A DNA stretch of 35,079 nt. It comes from Candidatus Woesearchaeota archaeon. GTDB lineage: Archaea > Nanobdellota > Nanobdellia > Woesearchaeales > GW2011-AR4. Position 1 is the stretch's first letter, and every line of letters starts with the position of its first letter. The notes beneath the pieces are model-generated. The model had not been told where the DNA came from, searched no databases, and worked only from the letters and a program-made list of their open reading frames with translations. Positions 1-8,587 of this stretch are shown piece by piece. Both the position numbers and the translations under genes were made by a program. The stretch covers positions 1 through 35,079 of the forward strand of contig JACPTC010000015.1 of NCBI GenBank assembly GCA_016192985.1, given 5' to 3'.

Positions 1-871
1 AGAAGCACCAACAGCACATTTACTGACCTCATTTGTTTCTATTGCCACTGTTGGTGTGGTATCACTCGTTACGCATGCATTCGCTTTGTCTGTAGTCCAA
101 TTAGTACAGCCAATTCCACCTCCTGAGGTTACGTTATAAGAAATTATTTCAGGTGGTGTTGATTCTGTGCCCTGATTTTGAGGTGCACCTCGTTGAGGGT
201 ATGCAAACACATCCCTGATAGAGTATCCTTCTCCTGCATTACATGAACCACCGCAAACCAGCACAAATGTAAGATTTGCTGTGACAGTTTCAGCTCCAGT
301 GCCTTGACTTGTACTTAAATCATTTGTGTTGTTAAAATAGACGACACCGTTAATAGACGTACTATTTTGACAAAATGTGACGTTTTGATATTCAGTTTTA
401 GGCATGGGCAAAGGGATATTTGTGCCATCGCAGCCATCGGCTAAATTAGCTCCAATATTCCAATATCTCTTGCCTGCACCACAATTAGTGTTATCTCCAT
501 AAAACAGTATTGGCGATGCAGCAGGGTCGGTACCTGGCATTACACCGTTGCTCCATACAATTTTAATAAAGCCTGTTGAACCACTTGTGCTTATATCTTT
601 CACTTGGTTGGTTAGCAACCAAAATAGTAATATTGAATTCGTGGTCACTTTTATAAATAGCAGTATTTCCTGCACTTGAAAAATTAAACCAGTTATTGCC
701 ATCTACAAATGAATTTGCTTGTGTCCCATCTATAAACCTCCCTCCTGTTGCATTATATGCTGAAATTATAATTGAAGGATTGCTTTGGCTGCCGAATGTA
801 GTGTTAATAATGGCAAATGAACTCGGAATTAAAAATAATAGTGCAGCAACCAAAATAATTGCCTTTCTCAT
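1..871 (-). pseudogene. Secreted/surface protein, partial, frameshifted near 604-613; continues past the left edge
   Basis: ORF 563-871 (-) has a signal peptide (MRKAIILVAALLFLIPSSFA). After ~610 a shifted frame stays open to base 1 (VKDISTSGSTGFIKIVWSNGVMPGTDPAAS...). A TTGGTTGG tandem sits at the break. Confidence 0.7.
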
Positions 872-1476
872 TCTTCCACCTCCCTGATAGCCAACTGGCT
901 CAGGTAGAAGCTAGGATCATCCTCTGCGAACTCTGCTCTTGAATTCTTGTAATAAACTTTTATCCTGTAATTGCAGATCTCGAATCTCTGGCAGCTTTTG
1001 CCTCCTTTGCAGTCAGTGAACTTTCCTTGATGTGCACCGTCATATTTTGAAACGCAAGTGACTATCACGCAGCCATTCTCTTCTGAATGAATGCAAGGGC
1101 CCCAATTCGAGAAGTCAATTTCATAGTTTTTGGGCACACTATCCCTTTGTGCTCTTATTGAAAATGAATTACGGCTTATACAATCAGTTTTGTTCCTAAG
1201 CATAATCTGATTCCCTGTGATTTCATAGCTTTGGTAAGACTCTGTGCCATTGATGCAGATATAAGGAGTCAGGTTTACAGGGTCTATGCAAGTGGTATTG
1301 GTATTCCTTGTCCTTGTGACGTTTCCATAAACGCTTTCCGTTACATTATAGTAAGACACAGAGCAATCTTGCCTTTCTTCCAGACTAACCGTGCCTCCTT
1401 GAATCTGGCTTGTTACAGTTATCGCTAAAATACCGATTAAAAATAGAGTTAAAAATAATATCATTCTTTTCTTCAT
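868..1476 (-). CDS. Secreted Cys-rich protein, N-terminal signal/TM segment
   Basis: 202 aa ORF, hydrophobic N-terminus, NxS/T-rich and Cys-rich; overlaps the next ORF by 4 bp. Confidence 0.7.
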   Translation of the reverse strand: MKKRMILFLTLFLIGILAITVTSQIQGGTVSLEERQDCSVSYYNVTESVYGNVTRTRNTNTTCIDPVNLTPYICINGTESYQSYEITGNQIMLRNKTDCISRNSFSIRAQRDSVPKNYEIDFSNWGPCIHSEENGCVIVTCVSKYDGAHQGKFTDCKGGKSCQRFEICNYRIKVYYKNSRAEFAEDDPSFYLSQLAIREVEE

Positions 1477-1767
1477 TTAAACCACCCCAAGAATTTTTTT
1501 ATTGAATAGAAACGGTTTGTAAAATTTTAAAAACCAAGATAAGAGATTATTATAACTAAAATAACAAGACATGCTTTTATCTATCACTTCTTCTATGATA
1601 AACCACACCCTTTTATTTGGCATAAAGCTTAAGACGTATATAAACATTTCTATGTTACAATTTATTGACCATTATATGCATTTTAAAAAGAAAATTATAT
1701 TAATTAATGACGCAGATAGGTAAATTTTCAAAACAAATATAAATACAAGATTTCCCTCGCATTCGTA

Positions 1768-2222
1768 ATGAAAACATATTTTGTTGTTACGGCGGTTGTC
1801 AAAGTCAAAGACAAGGTTTTAATCCTAAAGAAATCAGCGAAGGACTATAACTATCCAAACAAATGGAGTTTCTGCTCCGGCTATGTCAAGGAATTTGAGT
1901 CTGCGGAAATCCAAACAAATGGAGTTTCTGCTCCGGCTATGTCAAGGAATTTGAGTCTGCGGAAGATACAGTTTTAAGGGAAATAAAGGAAGAAACAGGC
2001 TTGGATGCAAAAATTATCAGGAGAGGCACCCTTTTCGAGAAAACTGACAAAAACAAAAAAAGAAACTGGGTTATAATGCCCTTTCTTTGCATAGTAAAGT
2101 CAAGAAATGTAAATCTTGACCATGAGAATGTAGATTTTAGATGGATACATTCCAAAAATATAAAAAATTATCCAACGGTTCCGGGATTGGAGAAAGATTT
2201 AAAAGTCCTTGGGCTGATATAA
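1768..2222 (+). pseudogene. NUDIX hydrolase interrupted by an exact 56-bp tandem duplication
   Basis: Removing one copy gives MKTYFVVTAVVKVKDKVLILKK...GYVKEFESAEDTVLREIKEETGLDAKI...VLGLI with a full NUDIX box (GX5EX7REUXEEXGU). Confidence 0.85.
1853..1964. repeat. Exact 56-bp direct tandem duplication
   Basis: 1853-1908 = 1909-1964 (atccaaacaaatggagtttctgctccgg...ctgcggaa). Confidence 0.95.
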
Positions 2223-2251
2223 AAATTATAATTGGCAATTAAAGAATAAAA

Positions 2252-2707
2252 ATGAAGACAAAAAAAATTTTCTTAGGGGCGGATCATGCAGGATTTGAGT
2301 TAAAAAGGCATGTTAAGGAATACCTACAAAACCTTGGAATTAAGGTTGAGGATAAAGGCGCATACTCATACAATAAGGATGATGACTACCCTGACTTCAT
2401 AGCTCCAGTAGCTAAAAAGGTTGCAGAAGACAACACAAATAATAAAGGAATCATTTTTGGCGCTTCTGGGCAGGGGGAGGCGATTGCCGCAAATAGGATT
2501 AAGGGGGTAAGGGCTGCCATCTACTATGGCGGCAACCTTAAGATTGTCAGACTTTCAAGAACCCACAATAACGCGAATATACTTTCCCTAGGTGCACGAT
2601 TTTTAAGCAAAGAAGAAGCAGTCGAAGCTGTAAAGGTTTGGCTAGATGCCGAGTTCAGCAATGAAATAAGACACGCTAGACGAATAAAGAAAATTGACAA
2701 GATATAA
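2252..2707 (+). CDS. rpiB: Ribose-5-phosphate isomerase B (RpiB/LacA family)
   Basis: GADHAGFELK, DYPDF, GASGQGEAIAANRIKGVRAA, NNANILSLGARF motifs. Confidence 0.9.
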   Translation: MKTKKIFLGADHAGFELKRHVKEYLQNLGIKVEDKGAYSYNKDDDYPDFIAPVAKKVAEDNTNNKGIIFGASGQGEAIAANRIKGVRAAIYYGGNLKIVRLSRTHNNANILSLGARFLSKEEAVEAVKVWLDAEFSNEIRHARRIKKIDKI

Positions 2708-2708
2708 T

Positions 2709-3206
2709 ATGCAATTCCTAAATTATTTTTTAGCATCCATGGTTTCATTCTCCGGCTTATTCATCGGAATAATGCTTGTAAAAATAGCGCCTGAAGAGCA
2801 AAAGCCATTGCAAAGATACTTTATTTTTTTAATGAGGGCAATGCTATTGGCTGTCCTTTTTTTTTTAATCCTGCAGCATTTTAATGATGTTAAACGCTTT
2901 TTATTACTGATTCCACTTTTCGCATTCTTACTATTTGCGGAATTAAAAATCACCGATTTGTTGAAAAAATTTGCAATAAACTATGCGGTCTTTGGCGTCT
3001 TATTCTTTTTGAGCTCAAAAAACACAAACCTTTTTGCCATAGAATCTAGCTTAATGCTGCTTTATGGGCTGCCTGCTTCATCTTTGATGTATAAAAAAAG
3101 AGAAAAAACACATTATAAGATGCTTTTTTATAATATGCTCTTCATTGCAACTGCAAATCTTTTATATATGCTGGATTACCATTTCTCATTTCTTATATTC
3201 ATGTAG
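2709..3206 (+). CDS. Multi-TM membrane protein, unknown function
   Basis: Hydrophobic ORF listed from 2694; 2709 is the likelier start (MQFLNYFLAS). Confidence 0.55.
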   Translation: MQFLNYFLASMVSFSGLFIGIMLVKIAPEEQKPLQRYFIFLMRAMLLAVLFFLILQHFNDVKRFLLLIPLFAFLLFAELKITDLLKKFAINYAVFGVLFFLSSKNTNLFAIESSLMLLYGLPASSLMYKKREKTHYKMLFYNMLFIATANLLYMLDYHFSFLIFM

Positions 3207-3724
3207 AAAGCAGCATGGTTGATTAGAATATGCAATACAAAGCTCAGTAGCAATGAAACAACAAATATTTTTAATGTCAAGCCAAAAATGGGAATAACAA
3301 ATACCAAAGAGCCCACAACAAAATCTGTTTGGTCAAAAGGCACAAATTTATCGCCTGGCTTTATGCCAATTTTTCTTTTAAAAAAGCTCTTCACTAAATC
3401 GCCTGCCATAGCCCCAAGGCCCATCAAAAATCCGAACAAAAGCCAATTTTTGTAGTCGATGAATGAAATATTCCTAAAAGGCTCTACACCATACAATAAA
3501 AATTGTAAATATGCAGCTATAATGGCAAAAATAATCCCAAAAATCAATCCCCTAAAAGTCTTGTTTTTACCCAGAATTTGCTTGCTGTTTATTTTCCTGT
3601 TAAAGTCAATAGGATATGCAAGCAAATTGACTTTCTTAACAATCACAGGAGCCATATTTGCAAAGTATGCAGGTAGCATCAGGTAAAAGCATTTCAGAAT
3701 GAAAATTCCAAGCCACTCATCCAT
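3176..3724 (-). CDS. carS: CDP-archaeol synthase (CarS, DUF46)
   Basis: LPAYFANMAPV, GKNKTFRGL, GDLVKSFFKRKIGIKPGDKFVPFDQTDFVVG. Confidence 0.92.
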   Translation of the reverse strand: MDEWLGIFILKCFYLMLPAYFANMAPVIVKKVNLLAYPIDFNRKINSKQILGKNKTFRGLIFGIIFAIIAAYLQFLLYGVEPFRNISFIDYKNWLLFGFLMGLGAMAGDLVKSFFKRKIGIKPGDKFVPFDQTDFVVGSLVFVIPIFGLTLKIFVVSLLLSFVLHILINHAAFYMNIRNEKW

Positions 3725-3812
3725 TATAAGACTTGTTGGACATTGATTTAAATAGTTTTTGAAACATTAAACATTAGAAAGATTATTAAGCATATTTTAA
3801 TATTTCCAATTT

Positions 3813-4932
3813 ATGCAATTCAAATTCAATATCCCAAACAAGATAACCCTGATAAGAGTAAGCTTGATTCCCTTATTCGCAGTAATACTTTTGATTGACA
3901 TCCCCTACAAAAACATTTTAGCTGCTTTTATCTTCGGCATGCTTTCTGTTTCAGATTTTTTGGACGGGTACTTTGCCAGAAAGAAAAAACAAGTAACTCA
4001 GTTGGGAAAGCTTATTGATTTCTGTTTCAGATTTTTTGGACGGGTACTTTGCCAGAAAGAACAAACAAGTAACTCAGTTGGGAAAGCTTATTGATCCAAT
4101 TGCCGACAAACTGCTGATTTCAACAGCATTGGTTTTTTTGGTTGGAAAAGGCGTTCCATTATGGATGGCTGTTGCGATAATTGCAAGGGAAGTCATAATA
4201 ACCTCAATAAGGGCTTATTTACTGCCAAGCAAAATAGTTGTTCCTGCAAGCAGTTTTGGCAAGGCAAAAACCGTTGTGCAGAGCATAGCAATTGTTTTTG
4301 TGCTTTTAAATCTGCCCTTAAGTTGGCATATGATGTTTGCCGCTGTTCTGCTTACTGTCTTATCAGGCTTGGAGTACCTTATGAGAATAAGGCAAATGAC
4401 TGGAAACAAGATTGTCAACCTGCCTAATTTAATCACTTTGTTTAGGTTCCTTTTAATTATGCCGTTTGTTTATTACTTTTGGAGCTCCGAAATTCACATT
4501 GCATTATTGATTTTCGCCTTGATAAGTTTAAGCGACAAGCTTGATGGAATCTCTGCAAGGCTGATGAATCAAAAAACTGAAATTGGCTCTGGGTTTGACT
4601 CTTTTACAGACTGGACTTTGATAATAACCACATTCATACTCTTGGCTATAAAAAACTACATCAATCTGTTCTGGGTAGTGCTACTTGTGGTGCCTTCAAT
4701 AATAAGCGGAGCAATGAAAATTATATATATAAAGAGGCAAAAGACAGTGCCTGTTACAATTGTTGCAAGGCTGAGTGTCGGAATGACTTATACAACCATA
4801 ATCTCAATAGTCATAAATTTTAGATACACTATATATTTACTTTTGGTTACTGTGCTTCTTGTTTATTTTGCAATGATAGGATATATTTTCAAAACTTTAA
4901 CCTTGCCTAAGAAGCCACATAACAAGCAATAA
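3813..4932 (+). pseudogene. pgsA: PgsA-like CDP-alcohol phosphatidyltransferase fused to a second CDP-alcohol phosphatidyltransferase domain; reading frame broken by a 76-bp tandem duplication
   Basis: Domain 1: SDFLDGYFARK(K/N)KQVTQLGKLIDPIADK. Domain 2: DKLDGISARLMNQKTEIGSGFDSFTDW. Deleting one repeat unit joins ORFs 3813-4094 and 4015-4932. Confidence 0.85.
3943..4094. repeat. 76-bp direct tandem duplication with one mismatch
   Basis: 3943-4018 vs 4019-4094; aagaaaaaac vs aagaacaaac is the only difference seen. Confidence 0.93.
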
Positions 4933-4935
4933 TTT

Positions 4936-6048
4936 TCAATGCAGTTTCTTTACCCTTAAGGAAGAAACCATTAAGATGCCAAGCACTAAGTATACATAAG
5001 GATAGAACTTTATTGGCATGTCCAAGAAGTATGCAAGTGGGATTATAATGCCGTTTAAGGTTATCGGCATCCCCTGAAAAGCTCCCTTTAGGTCCATTAT
5101 ATTGTAGCGGGCCAGCCTTAAAATGCCACAAAACAAGAATATGGTGAACGCTATTATTCCAAATGTGATTTGCAGCGGGTTAATGCCGGATGCAACTTGC
5201 ATCAAGCTAAATCCAAATATTGCAGGCGCAACTCCAAAAGACACTGTATCTGCTAGGCTATCAAGCTCTTTGCCAAAGGTATTTTGCTGCTTCATGGATT
5301 TTGCAACTTTTCCATCCAGATAATCAAAAAAAACCGCAATAAACAAGACAAAGGCGGCTTGCTTGAAGCTATTGCTGATTGAAAGCACTATGCTAATCAA
5401 GCCGAGCGCAACATTGAGAAGCGTTAATATGTCCGCAAATTTTAGGAGCTTGTAAATTCTGAATTCATCCAGGTCGCTCTTTCTCCTCATAAACCTAAAC
5501 TCTGATTTGACAAATGAATAAACCCCGGCAGAAATTGTAAGGATTAGCGCAGCCGACATCACATACCAGTCAACCTGCCTGTTTAGCATTGGAGGCATCA
5601 ACGCCATAAGCTGGAAAAAATAGCTGATTTTTCCAAGCACAGTGGGCTTAAATTCCCTTCTTAGATTCTTGTAAAGAAGAATTGTACCGCCTGTCACAAG
5701 CAGAGTGTCCCTTGAAAGAAAAATGATAGCAACCCAAACTGGAACTATCCCTTTTAATGCAAGCACTATTGACGCAATGTTCACAAGAAGCTTGTCAGCG
5801 AAAAAATCAATTATCATGCGCAGCTGAGAAGGGTAGTTTCTTGTGATGAAATTCTCAAAAAACCCAACTAATGCAGTAAGAATGAAGATAAACAATGCTA
5901 TATTCCTCCTGTTTAATAAAAGCGCTGTTCCAACTACAAAAGCCAGTATCCACCTTAGCCATGTTACTGTAAAAAATATTTTTTCTCTTTTAATCCTTAA
6001 TCTCATTTCATTATTTCTCGCATATGTATACAAAAGAAGGCGGCACAT
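4936..6048 (-). CDS. Phosphatidylserine synthase-like protein (C-terminal PssA domain) with a degenerate N-terminal CDP-alcohol phosphatidyltransferase domain
   Basis: C-term FFDYLDGKVAKSMKQQNTFGKELDSLADTVSFGVAPA (PssA signature). N-term GFFENFITRNYPSQLRMIIDFFADK lacks most of the DG-AR motif. Initiation may be internal (MRLRIKREK). Confidence 0.87.
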   Translation of the reverse strand: MCRLLLYTYARNNEMRLRIKREKIFFTVTWLRWILAFVVGTALLLNRRNIALFIFILTALVGFFENFITRNYPSQLRMIIDFFADKLLVNIASIVLALKGIVPVWVAIIFLSRDTLLVTGGTILLYKNLRREFKPTVLGKISYFFQLMALMPPMLNRQVDWYVMSAALILTISAGVYSFVKSEFRFMRRKSDLDEFRIYKLLKFADILTLLNVALGLISIVLSISNSFKQAAFVLFIAVFFDYLDGKVAKSMKQQNTFGKELDSLADTVSFGVAPAIFGFSLMQVASGINPLQITFGIIAFTIFLFCGILRLARYNIMDLKGAFQGMPITLNGIIIPLAYFLDMPIKFYPYVYLVLGILMVSSLRVKKLH

Positions 6049-6568
6049 TCACAGGAACGAACTTTCTGTTTACTTTGGCAAAGCACGACTTAAGCATATC
6101 GCTTAGCCCGTTCGTATATTGAAACAGAATAAATCTGCCTTGCTTATTCAGCGAATCCCTTGCCTCATTAAGGATCTTTCTTTTTTTTTTATCTGAAAAA
6201 TTAAAGAATGGCAGCCCGGAAACTATGCAGCCAACATTCTTTATTTTAAATTTTTGCAGAACGATGCCAAGCCTTTCAGCTCCTGAATTTACAACCGTCA
6301 ACCTCCTGTCTTTTATATTATTTGACAGGTATCTGCAGAATTTCTTGTTTACTTCAAAGCACAGGACTCTTGTATCAGGCTCAGCTTTTTCAAGAATAGC
6401 CCTTGTGAAAGTGCCTGTGCCGGGACCAAGCTCAACAATGGTATTTAATGATTTAAATTCTATGCTGCTTATAACTTCTTTTGTCAAAAACTTTGAGCTT
6501 GGCGCTACCGCCCCTACCTCCTTTGGATTTTTCAGGAAAGTTGACAAATGCAGTAAAGAGTCCTTCAT
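6011..6568 (-). CDS. SAM-dependent methyltransferase, phospholipid N-methyltransferase (PmtA)-like
   Basis: FLKNPKEVGAVAPSSKFL then VELGPGTGTFTRAIL; sits between pssA and psd. Confidence 0.75.
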   Translation of the reverse strand: MKDSLLHLSTFLKNPKEVGAVAPSSKFLTKEVISSIEFKSLNTIVELGPGTGTFTRAILEKAEPDTRVLCFEVNKKFCRYLSNNIKDRRLTVVNSGAERLGIVLQKFKIKNVGCIVSGLPFFNFSDKKKRKILNEARDSLNKQGRFILFQYTNGLSDMLKSCFAKVNRKFVPVNVPPSFVYICEK

Positions 6569-7173
6569 TTTAAACCAGCTATTATTGTTGTGCCTGCCTT
6601 GATTTTATCATTAATCTTGGCTTTTAAATCCACCCCTATTGGAATCACAAGCGTTGTTTGGCTTCCCAAAGCTATCATGCCTATTTTTTGCCCTTTATCA
6701 ACTTTTTGATTTTTCTTAACATAGCATTTTATCCTCCTTGCAAGAAAGCCGGCAATTTGTATAACCTTGACCTTTATGTTTTTGTTTTGGATTATCATTT
6801 CATTTTTTTCATTCTTAAAGCTCTTTTCCAAATCATAAGCCTTGAAGAAAGCGCCTTTTGTGTGCTTTACCGATTTAACTGCGCCTCCTATGGGGGCCCT
6901 GTTGATATGAACGTCTAAAGGCGACATGAAGATTGAGATGACATAACAATTATGCGAAATGTCTCTTGTCATTGCTCTTATTTTTCCGACTAATCCTTTC
7001 TTTATTTTTATGCTGTTTTTTGATGTATCAATTATACTGATAATCTTCCCATCTGCCGGAGACACAATATTGCTGCCCTTTGGTATTCGCCTTTTTGGGT
7101 CCCTATAGAAGTTTAATAAGAATAAGACTAAGAGAAGCAGTATAGCCGCAATGATTTTTAATAGCCACCCCAT
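6565..7173 (-). CDS. psd: Phosphatidylserine decarboxylase (archaeal/short type)
   Basis: FYRDPKRRIP, VSPADGKI, MSPLDVHINRAPIGG, LGSQTTLVIP (pyruvoyl-forming GS). Confidence 0.9.
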   Translation of the reverse strand: MGWLLKIIAAILLLLVLFLLNFYRDPKRRIPKGSNIVSPADGKIISIIDTSKNSIKIKKGLVGKIRAMTRDISHNCYVISIFMSPLDVHINRAPIGGAVKSVKHTKGAFFKAYDLEKSFKNEKNEMIIQNKNIKVKVIQIAGFLARRIKCYVKKNQKVDKGQKIGMIALGSQTTLVIPIGVDLKAKINDKIKAGTTIIAGLK

Positions 7174-7197
7174 AAAATATGATTAAACTCACTTAAT

Positions 7198-7422
7198 TTA
7201 AACTTTTTTATAGCTTATTCTGTATTTCAACGAGTTGTTGTTATATACAAGAATTGACAGAGCAATAAGCACCAAAGCGATTCCTATCACCATATGCTTT
7301 ATGTGCAGGGTCTTCTCATCAAGACCAAGTTTGGCATGCATTGCGTGAGGCAAAAAGGCAAGAGAAAATCCGATGAATAGCAATATTGTGCCTGCAATAT
7401 CAATTATTTTCCTGCTTTTCAT
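7198..7422 (-). CDS. Small membrane protein
   Basis: 74 aa, two predicted TM segments. Confidence 0.5.
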   Translation of the reverse strand: MKSRKIIDIAGTILLFIGFSLAFLPHAMHAKLGLDEKTLHIKHMVIGIALVLIALSILVYNNNSLKYRISYKKV

Positions 7423-7446
7423 AAAAAAGAAAAAAATGAAGAAGCC

Positions 7447-7812
7447 TTATGCTCCTTCTTTTACGCCGTAAGCAACTCCCAAGGAGACAACAGCAACTGC
7501 AAGGTGAAGCCATGTAATTGCCATGTTGATAGCAAACAAGCTTGCCAATAATTCCTTGACTACAGGCACCAAGCCGAGCACGCCAACAACAGCTGCTACA
7601 ACGCCCAGCACCATATTAGCTGTTTTTCCGCTTCCTTTGTATCCAAACCATAACATAACTGCCCCACCTACAAGGTGCAGCACGTTCTGTGCAGGATTAA
7701 CTCCAAATATGCCCAGTATAGGCGCTTGCACAAAGCCAACTAGGCCGAGCAGCACTAAAACTGCACCAATAACCATTGCATATAATTTTTGCACCTCAGC
7801 GATATAGACCAC
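7447..7812 (-). CDS. DUF4383-like membrane protein
   Basis: FGVNPAQNVLHLVGGAVML; four hydrophobic helices. Confidence 0.65.
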   Translation of the reverse strand: MVYIAEVQKLYAMVIGAVLVLLGLVGFVQAPILGIFGVNPAQNVLHLVGGAVMLWFGYKGSGKTANMVLGVVAAVVGVLGLVPVVKELLASLFAINMAITWLHLAVAVVSLGVAYGVKEGA

Positions 7813-7917
7813 CTCCGCACAAGGTTTTAGATAACCACTTTTCTTATCGCTTATTTAAGCTTTTCGTGAAAATATTTAGCTTATAATATATTTCCTAAAA
7901 CATATATCAGTTTATAA

Positions 7918-8012
7918 CTATCGTAAATTGCGGTAATTAGTTGAAATAAATAGCCGCAATTTACGAGATAGACAATTGCGTGCAAATATAATAAATCAAC
8001 GCAATTGTCTAT
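7918..8012. repeat. Two adjacent near-perfect inverted repeats (hairpin pair)
   Basis: CGTAAATTGCGG (7922-7933)/CCGCAATTTACG (7954-7965); ATAGACAATTGCGT (7968-7981)/ACGCAATTGTCTAT (7999-8012). Confidence 0.9.
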
Positions 8013-8023
8013 ATCATAATTTA

Positions 8024-8443
8024 TTACCTACTATGTCCAAATGTCAAAATAGAAAACTCTATTACTCGTGCAAATCGTAAATTCCATTGATAAGGTGGAC
8101 CATAATTACGCCCATTTTTTTGCCCGACATATTCTGCTTCTGGATAATTAGTTGTTATTTTTATATCTAAACTAGTCAAAAATTTATTTAATTTTTCTTC
8201 ATCAGGGTAAGAATTTCCTTGCAAAGAAAGGGTGTTAATGTCAATTCGTGAATAACCAATGCTTAATCTGTCATTAAAACCTTCTAACAAAAAATCAACA
8301 CCAATAAAAGTTGCATTGTATGAGGGCCTAATATCAGATACAGACCTTATTCGTTTCAATAACTCTTCTAATCCTCTTGCAGCTATGAGCTCTGTCGAGA
8401 TTGGTATTGATTTAGGTGCAGCTTTAATTTGTCCATCTACCAT
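8024..8443 (-). CDS. Hypothetical protein
   Basis: 139 aa ORF; no motif recognised. Confidence 0.6.
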   Translation of the reverse strand: MVDGQIKAAPKSIPISTELIAARGLEELLKRIRSVSDIRPSYNATFIGVDFLLEGFNDRLSIGYSRIDINTLSLQGNSYPDEEKLNKFLTSLDIKITTNYPEAEYVGQKNGRNYGPPYQWNLRFARVIEFSILTFGHSR

Positions 8444-8495
8444 TTGATTTGCATTAGGAATTCACCACCCAATTTAAAGTTTTTTATATGAAATT

Positions 8496-8536
8496 AGAAC
8501 GAATTAAGCAATTATTATGAATATTTGATTCGTTCT
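8496..8536. promoter_or_regulatory. Inverted repeat AGAACGAAT-N23-ATTCGTTCT upstream of the radical SAM gene
   Basis: 8496-8504 / 8528-8536, about 50 bp upstream of the 8588 start. Confidence 0.6.
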
Positions 8537-8587
8537 CTATAATTTAACCTGCAAACCTTTTTAATATGCTAAATAATACTTCTGATT

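Noticed and set aside
2524-2748. Minus-strand 74-aa ORF
   Set aside because: Antisense to rpiB.
4907-5131. Minus-strand 74-aa ORF
   Set aside because: Alternative frame inside the pssA fusion gene.
6658-6918. Plus-strand ORF 86 aa opposite psd
   Set aside because: Antisense to a well-supported gene with poor protein character.
7523-7807. Plus-strand Thr/Pro-rich ORF
   Set aside because: Antisense to the DUF4383-like gene; composition is a mirror artefact.
7918-8012. Intrinsic (Rho-independent) terminator interpretation
   Set aside because: Loops of 17-20 nt and no U-tract after the stems; kept as an unexplained hairpin pair instead.
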